Assembly (NCBI GenBank): GCA_037147395.1
Contig: JBAWVG010000042.1
Span: 1-12,280, forward strand
From: VFJL01 sp037147395
GTDB taxonomy: Bacteria; Pseudomonadota; Gammaproteobacteria; Burkholderiales; Nitrosomonadaceae
DNA: 12,280 nt
Direction of reading: 5' to 3'
Within the stretch, counting starts at the first letter, position 1; every line of letters starts with the position of its first letter. Below are positions 1-7,555 of this stretch, one piece after another. The notes under the pieces are model-generated. The model did no database searches and had not been told where the DNA came from. It was given only the letters and a program-made list of their open reading frames with translations. Made by a program: the position numbers and the translations under genes.

Positions 1-903
1 GTCTCCCGTGAAATTCTACAAGAATCAAAAGATATTGAATCAATCCGTGCAGGGGCAGTGAAGAAGGTGCTCTCACTGATAGAAGATCTATCCCAAAGTG
101 AGGAGGGGGGTGATCAGGAGAAGTTCAAGACCTTCTGGAAGGAGTTTGGTCAGGTCTTGAAAGAGGGTGTTGGTGAAGACTATTCTAATCGCGAACGTAT
201 TGCCAAACTGCTGCGTTTTGTTTCGACTCATACCGATGGAGACGATCAGAGCGTTTCATTGAACGACTATATCGGGCGGATGAAGGTGGGTCAGGAGAAG
301 ATTTACTATGTGACCGCCGATAGTCTTAAATCCGCCAGAAGTAGTCCACACCTCGAAATTTTCCGTAAAAAGGGGATCGAGGTCATACTCTTGTCGGAGC
401 GTGTTGATGAGTGGTTAGCGACAAACCTGACTGAGTTTGAGGGTAAGTCTCTTCAGTCGGTCGCCAAGGGGAGTTTGGACTTGGGTGGGCTTGAGGATGA
501 GTCAGAGAAGAAAGAGCAGGAGAAGGAGGCAGGTGAATATAAAGATCTGACCGAGAGGATTAAGGGTGTTCTGGGTGAGCAGGTGAAGGAGGTACGTGTC
601 ACCCTAAGGCTGACTGAGTCTCCCGCCTGCTTGGTTTCAGAGAGTCATGATATGGGTGGAAATCTGGAGAGGCTCCTTAAATCAGCGGGTCAAAAGGTAA
701 ACCATGCCAAGCCGATTCTTGAAATTAATCCGCACCATCCGATGGTGCAACGGTTGAAGTACGAGGAGGAGCGCTTTGTTGATTGGAGCCATATTCTATT
801 TGATCAGGCTCTTCTGGCAGAGGGTGGCCAACTCGAGGACCCAGCCGGGTTTGTTAAAAGACTCAACGAACTACTGCTATCGACCACTCTGAGTGGGAAG
901 TAG
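1..903 (+). CDS. htpG: Chaperone HtpG (Hsp90 family), C-terminal half, 5' end outside window
   Basis: The frame is open from base 1 and ends at TAG 901-903, giving 300 residues of a protein normally about 630 long. The ATPase domain therefore lies outside the window. HtpG is the cytosolic bacterial Hsp90, an ATP-driven homodimeric chaperone. The visible part begins in the middle domain (residues REILQES, then FKTFWKEFGQVLKEGV and YIGRMKVGQEKIYYVTAD). It continues with the KKGIEVILLSERVDEW segment, a Lys/Glu-rich linker at about residues 165-180, and the C-terminal dimerisation domain (LVSESHDMGGNLERLLK, then EINPHHPMVQRL). The C-terminus is that of bacterial HtpG, with no eukaryotic MEEVD tail. 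A GTG at 58 lies inside the domain and is not a start. The gene converges on the acyltransferase gene with 25 bp between them. A CCCG/CGGG inverted repeat at 911-927 there is too weak to call a terminator. Family assignment is secure. Confidence 0.97.
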   Translation, partial: VSREILQESKDIESIRAGAVKKVLSLIEDLSQSEEGGDQEKFKTFWKEFGQVLKEGVGEDYSNRERIAKLLRFVSTHTDGDDQSVSLNDYIGRMKVGQEKIYYVTADSLKSARSSPHLEIFRKKGIEVILLSERVDEWLATNLTEFEGKSLQSVAKGSLDLGGLEDESEKKEQEKEAGEYKDLTERIKGVLGEQVKEVRVTLRLTESPACLVSESHDMGGNLERLLKSAGQKVNHAKPILEINPHHPMVQRLKYEEERFVDWSHILFDQALLAEGGQLEDPAGFVKRLNELLLSTTLSGK

Positions 904-928
904 AATCTGACCCGCAGATGTGACGGGC

Positions 929-2035
929 CTAGCTACTCCCGAGAGCTACGATCAGACCGCTCGTCACAAACCCTGCTGGTAGCCATATTTTCATTCTATT
1001 GGTCAGTGGGCGACTTTCGACCCATTGGTAGAAAAGAGCGCCCCCAAGAATGCTGATGCCTAAGGCTAGTAACAATCCGAATAGATTGGTGACTGCATGG
1101 TGCGGGAGAAAACGGAAGAAGGCCGCATTCACGACCAGGCATAGCGGGAAGTGAACGAGGAAGATGGAATAAGAAATGCGTCCCAGATAGCTTAAGAAGT
1201 TTGGGATGGAACACCTTTCCAAGATTCCATAATTTTTGGCAAATCCCAGTAGCAGCATCACTGTCGTTGCGACCGCTATCCGGCCACGGAAATCAATCAT
1301 CAAGGATGCGACCGCTAGGCCACCGAGTAGTACAAGCCAGAGCATAGGTCGATCCTTGTTCGAGGTCCAATAGGCTAGAACTCCAAGGCCGTACGAGCCA
1401 AAAAAATAGAGTGCGGTCTCGTCCCAAAAATCATTTCTATTGAATGCGAATAGCGAGGCCATTGTGAGGCCAGCAATTAAGATCAGTGCTGTCGATTTAA
1501 GGTGAGGGTATCGGTCCTCGATCTTTCTGGATAGCCAGAACAGAGACACCGCAAGTACGAATAACTGAAAATCAATGGCCACATACCAGACCCCTGCCGA
1601 TAGAGCCTCTTGATTGAGCAGGTCTTGCAGTAAAAATATATGCGCTAGAAGCTGAAAGAGGTCAGGTGCTGCGGAGAGGGATTCATGAGATATCCACTGC
1701 CGAGCGAGGAAAGTACATCCGATCGAGAGTGTGAGTGCTGCAAGGTACGGGATCACTAACCTGATGTAACGTCTCTTAATGGACTGAACCGGATCAGCAA
1801 GTAGTGGTACTCCGAGCGGCACAAGCTTCCCCGCCAACAGAAACCCTGCCACCACAAAGAAGACTTGAACGGCCATCCTTGCGTACTCTCGTAGCCAGTC
1901 GATCAGTCCCGGAATCAGCGGGTAGGCCAGGTCCGACATGGGTCCGTAGATCGACAGGTGGTGAGATACAATCAGAAGGCAGGAGATGGCCTTGAGTGCA
2001 TCCACCAAGGGCATTCTCGAGACATCGGTGCTCAT
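929..2035 (-). CDS. Acyltransferase 3 family (OafA/YrhL-like) integral membrane protein
   Basis: This 368-residue protein is very hydrophobic, with about ten predicted membrane segments, as expected for the acyltransferase-3 family. Members move acetyl or other acyl groups onto sugars, peptidoglycan or other envelope polymers. Family features are the N-terminal segment (LVDALKAISCLLIVSHHLSIYG), with the His pair at residues 25-26 where the family has its conserved His, a basic RRYIRL patch near residue 90, WYVAIDFQLF near residue 150, and a late FLVHFPL motif. There is no SGNH esterase domain, so it is the short form. It starts 12 bp downstream of the cphA stop on the same strand and is likely the last gene of that operon. 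I see no strong Shine-Dalgarno sequence. The substrate is unknown; a link to cyanophycin or to its envelope context is only positional. Family call is confident, role is not. Confidence 0.88.
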   Translation of the reverse strand: MSTDVSRMPLVDALKAISCLLIVSHHLSIYGPMSDLAYPLIPGLIDWLREYARMAVQVFFVVAGFLLAGKLVPLGVPLLADPVQSIKRRYIRLVIPYLAALTLSIGCTFLARQWISHESLSAAPDLFQLLAHIFLLQDLLNQEALSAGVWYVAIDFQLFVLAVSLFWLSRKIEDRYPHLKSTALILIAGLTMASLFAFNRNDFWDETALYFFGSYGLGVLAYWTSNKDRPMLWLVLLGGLAVASLMIDFRGRIAVATTVMLLLGFAKNYGILERCSIPNFLSYLGRISYSIFLVHFPLCLVVNAAFFRFLPHHAVTNLFGLLLALGISILGGALFYQWVESRPLTNRMKIWLPAGFVTSGLIVALGSS

Positions 2036-2047
2036 TCTGTTGCGATC

Positions 2048-4621
2048 TTAGCCTGCAACCACCCGTCTACTGATATGTCCAAGAGCAGCCTCGACCTGAT
2101 CAATCAGGATGAGACAGAGTTCACCCGCTTTGAGACTCGCAAAGGCGGCATCGATGGCTACAAATTCGCCGCGAATTTCCTTAATCTCGCGGGTACGCTT
2201 GGCATTCTCCAGCCCCTTTCGTAACAGACCCAGTACCTCTCCATCGGCACGTCCACGTTGGCACTGGTCCTGATAAAGGACGACTTCATCGAATGCATCA
2301 CCAAGGATCTCTGTCTGCTGACGGATATCCTCGTCCCTTCTGTCACCGGCGCCACTGATAACGACAGAACGCCGATTTGCAGGCATATTATCGATCGCGG
2401 ATACCAACGCCCGGATCGCGTCGGCATTATGACCATAGTCCGCGATCAGCGTAGCGCCACGATGATTAAAGAGATTAAAACGACCGGGTGCGGTCTGTGC
2501 ATCACTGACAAAGGTAGCCAATCCGGCACGAATAATGGCCCAATCAAGAGCAAGCGCCCAACCGGCACCAATGGCCGCCATTGCATTCTCGATCTGGAAT
2601 CCGATGGTTCCATTCTGTGTGATCGGAATACCACTCAGCGGGATTTTGTATTCAACTCCGATCTCTGATGCCACGATCGAGTCCCCATCGAGATAGATGA
2701 CGCGCTTGCCCTGGGATCGGTGCATGGCGATGACAGGATGATTAGGGTCTCTGGCAAAGAAGGTCACTGATCCGGGACAGTCATCGGCCATGCTCACCAC
2801 GAGAGGGTCGGCGGCATTGAGTACAGCGACCCCGGTATCGGGCATGACACTTCGTACAATGATTTCCTTAACCAGAGACAGATCTTCAGCCGTGTGGACA
2901 TGGGCTAGTCCGAGATGGTCGCCCATACCGATATTGGTCACGACCGCTACCTGGCACAGGTCAAAACCAAGACCCTCTCTCAGCAATCCACCTCGAGCAG
3001 TTTCAAATACAGCCGCATCAACATCGGGATGGATTAAGACATTCTTCGCACTCTTTGGTCCGCTGCAGTCACCGGTATCGATACGATTTCCCTCGATATA
3101 GACACCATCTGTATTGGTCATTCCGACCCGTAAGTTGTGACTGCTGAGGATGTTAGCGATTAGACGCACGGTGGTGGTCTTGCCATTAGTTCCAGTGACG
3201 GCAATCACGGGGATGCGCCCATCGTCCCCTTGCGCAAACATACTATCGATCACCGCTTCTCCGACCGCACGACCCTTTCCTAACGAAGGTTGAAGGTGCA
3301 TGCGAAGGCCGGGGGCAGCGTTCACCTCGATAATGCCTCCACCTTGTCCTTCAAGGGGGGCACTGACACTGTTGCAGAGGACATCAATTCCGCAGATATC
3401 GAGACCGATCATTTGAGCTGCTTCTACCACTCGTGCAGCCAGCTCTGGATGAACTTCATCGGTCACGTCGGTGGCTGAGCCGCCGGTTGAGAGATTCGCA
3501 TTATTACGCAGTGTCACGCATGCGCCGTGTGCGGGAATGGATTCGGCAGTGAACTCTTGGGTTGCGAGATGGGAAAGTGCAGTCTCATCAAAACTTATTC
3601 TTGTGAGCGGTGTGGAATGACCCTTGCCACGTCTTGGGTCAGCATTGACCTGGTCCACCAGATGTCGAATGGTATGGATACCATCACCGATCACTTGAGG
3701 GGGGTCACGCCGGGCAGCTGCAACCAGCTTATTGCCGATCACCAGCATTCGGTAGTCATGGCCTGGGATGTAACGCTCAACCAGGATATCTTCACTGATC
3801 TCAGATGCAACCGCATATGCGGACTCTACCTGTTCACGATTCGCGAGATTTACGGATACACCCTTACCCTGATTGCCGTCTTGCGGCTTTACCACGACCG
3901 GTCCTCCGATCTCGCAAGCGGCGACCCATGCATCATCCGCGCTCACGACCGGGCGCCCCGTAGGAACGGGAATGCCTGCTGCATGAAGTAATAACTTAGT
4001 TAATTCCTTATCCTGAGCGATGGATTCAGCAACTGCACTGGTTCGGTCTGTCTCGCTGGCCTGGATACGTCGTTGCCGACTACCCCATCCGAACTGGACC
4101 ATACTGCCATCGGTCAATCGACGGAATGGAATGCCACGACCTATTGCAGCCTGAACAATGGCACTGGTGCTGGGCCCGAGACGGACCTCCTCATCCAGTT
4201 CTTGAAGGCGCTTCAATGCACCCATCAGATCAAAGGGGGTGTCATTCAGTGCAGCAAGACATAACTCGTGTGAGAGTTCGAGGGCGAGCCTGCCGACTGA
4301 TTCCTCGGTGTATTCAACGATGACCCGGTATGTTCCGGTCTTTGATGTTTGAACGGTATGGCTGAAATTGACCGAGCAACCGGCCCTGTTCTGCAGGGTG
4401 AGTGTGACAATCTCTAGTATATGAGCCATGGACACGGGTTCAGGATGTTGGCCAGTTTGAAGTAGCGGGACTCCTGTGAGGCGCTCATTCAATCGGGCTA
4501 TAAATCCTGGTAATTTGTCTGGGGAGCACTCCTCGCTACCGCAACTGACAATGGCCTCTATGGAGGTACGTTGACTCCATAGATTAGGGCCACGGAGTGC
4601 ATGGACGCGCGATACTTTCAT
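2048..4621 (-). CDS. cphA: Cyanophycin synthetase, full-length catalytic form
   Basis: The 857-residue product has the usual CphA length and architecture. It should make multi-L-arginyl-poly-L-aspartate in the cytoplasm, adding Asp to the backbone (ATP-grasp domain) and then Arg to the side chain (Mur-ligase domain). The N-terminal domain spans about 1-150. The ATP-grasp domain spans about 200-460, with KPQDGNQGKGV at 245-255, the family motif NLSTGG at 376-381, EVN at 432-434 and VNAAPGLRMH at 433-442. The Mur-ligase core starts with P-loop GTNGKTTT (477-484), then ETARGG (540-545) and GDHLGL (567-572). The C-terminal lid has APGRFN (711-716), ADYGHN (727-732) and GDRRDEDI (759-766). The N-terminal domain is unusually divergent: HILEI (67-71) replaces the canonical HxxEH, and the preceding GGFLxRVxEGT block is missing. 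The ATG overlaps the stop of the upstream cphA-like gene (ATGA) and has a good AAGGAAG ribosome site at 4628-4634. Confidence 0.95.
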   Translation of the reverse strand: MKVSRVHALRGPNLWSQRTSIEAIVSCGSEECSPDKLPGFIARLNERLTGVPLLQTGQHPEPVSMAHILEIVTLTLQNRAGCSVNFSHTVQTSKTGTYRVIVEYTEESVGRLALELSHELCLAALNDTPFDLMGALKRLQELDEEVRLGPSTSAIVQAAIGRGIPFRRLTDGSMVQFGWGSRQRRIQASETDRTSAVAESIAQDKELTKLLLHAAGIPVPTGRPVVSADDAWVAACEIGGPVVVKPQDGNQGKGVSVNLANREQVESAYAVASEISEDILVERYIPGHDYRMLVIGNKLVAAARRDPPQVIGDGIHTIRHLVDQVNADPRRGKGHSTPLTRISFDETALSHLATQEFTAESIPAHGACVTLRNNANLSTGGSATDVTDEVHPELAARVVEAAQMIGLDICGIDVLCNSVSAPLEGQGGGIIEVNAAPGLRMHLQPSLGKGRAVGEAVIDSMFAQGDDGRIPVIAVTGTNGKTTTVRLIANILSSHNLRVGMTNTDGVYIEGNRIDTGDCSGPKSAKNVLIHPDVDAAVFETARGGLLREGLGFDLCQVAVVTNIGMGDHLGLAHVHTAEDLSLVKEIIVRSVMPDTGVAVLNAADPLVVSMADDCPGSVTFFARDPNHPVIAMHRSQGKRVIYLDGDSIVASEIGVEYKIPLSGIPITQNGTIGFQIENAMAAIGAGWALALDWAIIRAGLATFVSDAQTAPGRFNLFNHRGATLIADYGHNADAIRALVSAIDNMPANRRSVVISGAGDRRDEDIRQQTEILGDAFDEVVLYQDQCQRGRADGEVLGLLRKGLENAKRTREIKEIRGEFVAIDAAFASLKAGELCLILIDQVEAALGHISRRVVAG

Positions 4622-6909
4622 AGATAACTTCCTTGAGTTTCCTGATCGACCCGGTGGGAGAGATGTCCCACCTGTTCAGATCCGGCGGTTGCAATTCCAT
4701 TACAAATTAATTCTGGCGTGATACCGAGTGCCCATGCGGCAGCCACAGCTGCCAGAATGTTTTCAATCTGTGGGGTCGAGCGCCCATTATCGGTCAGTGG
4801 GATACTGGATAACTTGATCAGTGCCACTTCTTCATCACCGGTGGCGAGTACCACCTCTCCATCTCGAACGATTACAGCACGTCCTCCGTGAGGTTTTTGT
4901 GAGAGATGAGCCTTGACAGCGGGTAACTCTGGATCAAGGCTGAAGTAGATGACCTCTCCATTGCATAACTTGGACATTTCGACGAGCATTTCCACGCGTG
5001 CATTAAGTACCGCAGTACCGGTTGGCAAGATCATATCGATCACATCATCCACCGCTGCAGCTGTTGGTGTGATCACATCAAGCTGGGTGCGAAGGGTGGT
5101 ATAGACCTGCTCAGGGGTTTTAATGTCGTATCGGCCGTAGTGCCGTGTCGGTTCAACATTGGTGATGATGCCGACCTGGCAGCTGTCGTAGACGAGACCT
5201 TCACCGAGGATGGTGTCGCTACCATTCTCAAATACGGCCGCCTCGACCGATCGGTTGATCAGGATACGATTGGCTGCATCCCATTGGGCACAATCGCCTT
5301 TATCAATCTGTCTGGAATTAAGGTATAGGCCATCACTACAGGCTAGCCCGGTATATTTACCGGAGAGGGTCAGTAGACCGGCCACGAGATGAGCCACGGT
5401 CGTCTTGCCGTAGCTCCCGCTAATGCCCACAATCGGAATGCGACCATCATCACCACTTGGGAAGAGATGATCGACAATGGCCTTCCCAACGGGGCGGGGC
5501 GTTCCAACAGCAGGCTTGATGTGCATCAATAGGCTTGGACCGGCATTCACTTCTACGATGGCACCACCTTGTTCGGTGAGTGGGCGTGAGATGTCAGTCG
5601 CAACGAGATCAATTCCAGCGATATCCAAACCGACAATGCGTGCTGCGAGTGAGGCTGCTGAGGCGATACTGGGGTGGACATCATCGGTCACGTCGAAAGC
5701 GTGGTTGCCATTACGCTGGATCAAGACCTTGAGATCAAGCGGTGGTACGGATTCTCCCGTAAAGCCTTGATGGGCGATCTCCATCCGTGCTGCACGATCC
5801 AGTCGGATCATATTGAGAGGGAAGTCTTCCGTTGTTCCACGGCGAGGGTCCGAGTTAATCTGATGATCGATCAGGTCATTGATGGTTGATGTTCCGTCAC
5901 CTATAACCGATACCGAGTCTCCCCGATTGGCTGCAATCAGGCGGCCCCCAACGACCAATAAACGGTGCTCAGTGCCGAGGATGTATCGTTCAACCAGAAC
6001 GCCACTGCCCTCTTTTAGAGCGGCCTGGTAGGCTGACTCGATCTCTTCACGTTGAGTCAGTTCAATAAAAACGCCCCTCCCATGATTGCCGTCACAGGGC
6101 TTAATCACGACTGGAAGACCAATATCTTCAGCAGCCTCCCAGGCATCTTCAGCGCTGGTGACGATACGACCTTCGGGAACAGGGACACCGCAGGACCGGA
6201 GGAGTGACTTGGTTAAATCCTTGTCGCGAGAGATGCTCTCTGCAATTGCAGGGGTGCGATCGGTCTCAGCTGTCCAGATATGTCTACTACGAGCGCCATA
6301 TCCAAGCTGTACCAGATTCCCTTTAGCGAGTAGGCGGGTAGCGGGGATATTACGGGCGGTTGCTGCATCGACAATGCATGCGGTGGATGGGCCTAACCAG
6401 AGAGAGTCGACCATCCCACGAAGGTGATCGAGAGTGGCATTAACGTCATAGACCTTTTGACCTTCCATTGCTGAGAGGACTAATTCACGGGCGGCTAAAA
6501 GTGCGGTCCGTGTGATGTCTGCATGCCAAGCACTGACGATGACCTTGTAGACGCCTCGCACCGAGGTCTCACGCGCTCTTCCAAATCCACCTTTCATCCC
6601 TGCCAGATTCTGTAGTTCAAGTGTGACATGCTCGAGGATATGGCATGGCCATGTGCCTTCCTCAACACGCTTTAAAAATCCCCCACGCTCTTCGTAGCTA
6701 CAGCGGTGTTCAATCAGAGAGGGAAGGGATGATGAGAGCCTTTCATAAAAGCCGGGGATGGTGTTAGATGGGAAGTCTTCGAGTATGCCGATATCGACGA
6801 GGGCCTCAAGAACCGGGTAATAGGTCCAGATATTGGGACCATTCAGATGGCGAATCTCGAGGAATTTGATATCCCTTTCAGTATGCTCAGTAGTTACACG
6901 ATCTGGCAT
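4618..6909 (-). CDS. Cyanophycin synthetase-like protein CphA', lacking the Mur-ligase C-terminal lid
   Basis: This 763-residue protein resembles CphA but ends about 100-150 residues early, right after the ENILAAVAAAWALG helix, with no lid domain. The stop overlaps the cphA start, so no missing coding sequence lies between them. The N-terminal domain is canonical: EIRHLNGPNIW (18-28), GGFLKRVEEGTW (76-87), HILEH (90-94) and GFGRARET (108-115). The ATP-grasp domain keeps KPCDGNHGRGV (270-280) and EVN (453-455). However, the NLSTGG block is absent and the VNAAPGxRMH motif reads VNAGPSLLMH, losing the Arg. The Mur P-loop is GSYGKTTV (498-505), ETARGG reads ENGSDT (561-566), and DHLG reads RHYG (589-592). 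Tandem cphA'/cphA pairs are known in Betaproteobacteria. I infer weak or absent ligase activity and a supporting role. No clear Shine-Dalgarno sequence precedes ATG 6909, and the family-like N-terminus begins about 14 residues later, so the start is uncertain. Confidence 0.9.
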   Translation of the reverse strand: MPDRVTTEHTERDIKFLEIRHLNGPNIWTYYPVLEALVDIGILEDFPSNTIPGFYERLSSSLPSLIEHRCSYEERGGFLKRVEEGTWPCHILEHVTLELQNLAGMKGGFGRARETSVRGVYKVIVSAWHADITRTALLAARELVLSAMEGQKVYDVNATLDHLRGMVDSLWLGPSTACIVDAATARNIPATRLLAKGNLVQLGYGARSRHIWTAETDRTPAIAESISRDKDLTKSLLRSCGVPVPEGRIVTSAEDAWEAAEDIGLPVVIKPCDGNHGRGVFIELTQREEIESAYQAALKEGSGVLVERYILGTEHRLLVVGGRLIAANRGDSVSVIGDGTSTINDLIDHQINSDPRRGTTEDFPLNMIRLDRAARMEIAHQGFTGESVPPLDLKVLIQRNGNHAFDVTDDVHPSIASAASLAARIVGLDIAGIDLVATDISRPLTEQGGAIVEVNAGPSLLMHIKPAVGTPRPVGKAIVDHLFPSGDDGRIPIVGISGSYGKTTVAHLVAGLLTLSGKYTGLACSDGLYLNSRQIDKGDCAQWDAANRILINRSVEAAVFENGSDTILGEGLVYDSCQVGIITNVEPTRHYGRYDIKTPEQVYTTLRTQLDVITPTAAAVDDVIDMILPTGTAVLNARVEMLVEMSKLCNGEVIYFSLDPELPAVKAHLSQKPHGGRAVIVRDGEVVLATGDEEVALIKLSSIPLTDNGRSTPQIENILAAVAAAWALGITPELICNGIATAGSEQVGHLSHRVDQETQGSYL

Positions 6910-7017
6910 GAAATGAGGCTGTACAGAGTAGATGAAGTCGAATTAACGCGGCCAGCATGGATCGGTTTACAGGCACATTAAATAATTCTGCCGTGAGAGG
7001 ATCCGTTAAGACACCTC

Positions 7018-7033
7018 ATGGAGACCGCTCCAT
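7018..7033. other. Perfect 6-bp inverted repeat with 4-base loop (possible 5'-UTR hairpin)
   Basis: ATGGAG at 7018-7023 and CTCCAT at 7028-7033 pair perfectly around a four-base loop, in the 175-bp gap between the DUF1854 gene and cphA'. No T-run follows on either strand, so it does not look like an intrinsic terminator. If transcription begins at the candidate promoter just upstream on the minus strand, the hairpin would sit close to the 5' end of a cphA' cphA transcript, where it could protect the RNA or modulate expression. The stem is short and could be chance. Confidence 0.35.
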
Positions 7034-7047
7034 TGGTAGTTTGTTGC

Positions 7048-7056
7048 TTTATATCA
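7048..7056 (-). promoter_or_regulatory. Candidate extended -10 promoter for cphA' cphA
   Basis: Read on the minus strand, this is TGATATAAA: an extended -10 (TG, one base, then TATAAA, five of six consensus). No matching -35 hexamer sits 16-18 bases upstream, which is tolerable for extended -10 promoters. It would start transcription near 7041 and leave a leader of about 130 bases before cphA'. The gap is the only long spacing in an otherwise tightly packed minus-strand gene set, which is why an internal promoter is plausible here. Confidence 0.33.
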
Positions 7057-7084
7057 GAGCATTACAGAGATTTTTGGGGTTGGA

Positions 7085-7555
7085 CTAGAGGAATCTATCC
7101 AGAATTTTACGGCTGTGATGATCGAGCCCGAATCGGTCACGGATCAGAAAGTGAATTCCATGAATCTCGGTGATCAGCAAGGAGGGAGGGGCTAACCGTC
7201 GGATATTCTCTTCACCCTTGAGGGTGAAAGTGGTCATTCCACGGTCCGTCTCGACCTGCCAGTTGCAGGGTGTTGCAAAGCTTGAGACACCGATGATGCG
7301 TTTGATCTCCGGCATGAATTCACGACTGCCGAGTTCAGACTGAATGAGTGTTCGTAACTCATCCGGCAGATCATCTAAGTCATCGATCCAGGCCAATTCA
7401 TGGCCTTGTGGATCAATTAACGCGATCCCTTGATCGGGTGCTGCGATTGGGAAGGCTCGTACCGGGACGACCCCCTCACGTGGGCACCCATCAGCGCCAA
7501 TGAATATCAGTCTCCCGAAGGTATTTAGACTGAGCTGGAAGTCGGGCTTGTTCAT
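7085..7555 (-). CDS. DUF1854 family protein, associated with cyanophycin genes
   Basis: The 156-residue soluble protein has no signal peptide or membrane segment. I recognise it as DUF1854: an N-terminal FGRLIFIGADG strand region, PVRAFPIAAPDQGIALIDPQG, the WIDDLDDLPDELR segment, then an FMPEIKRI block and a C-terminal ITEIHGIHFLIRDRFGLDHHSRK segment. Molecular function is unknown; as I recall, members are found beside cyanophycin genes together with an ABC transporter, as here. Its ATG overlaps the stop of the ABC transporter gene by four bases (ATGA) and has a strong ribosome site (GGAGGGA, 7561-7567), so the two are translationally coupled and probably act together, for example as a cytoplasmic partner of the transporter. 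That partnership is inference. Confidence 0.85.
   Translation of the reverse strand: MNKPDFQLSLNTFGRLIFIGADGCPREGVVPVRAFPIAAPDQGIALIDPQGHELAWIDDLDDLPDELRTLIQSELGSREFMPEIKRIIGVSSFATPCNWQVETDRGMTTFTLKGEENIRRLAPPSLLITEIHGIHFLIRDRFGLDHHSRKILDRFL

Noticed and set aside
911..927. Inverted repeat CCCG/CGGG between htpG and the acyltransferase gene as a shared terminator.
   Set aside because: The stem is only four base pairs with a nine-base loop and no T-run on either strand.
2258..2668. Long plus-strand open frames inside the cphA genes (for example 2258-2668 and 3527-3991).
   Set aside because: They lie opposite well-supported coding sequence, lack ribosome sites and show no family features.
4618..4621. 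Idea that cphA' and cphA are one gene broken by a frameshift.
   Set aside because: Each has its own N-terminal, ATP-grasp and Mur domains, and cphA has its own ribosome site; the overlap is a normal ATGA junction between paralogues.
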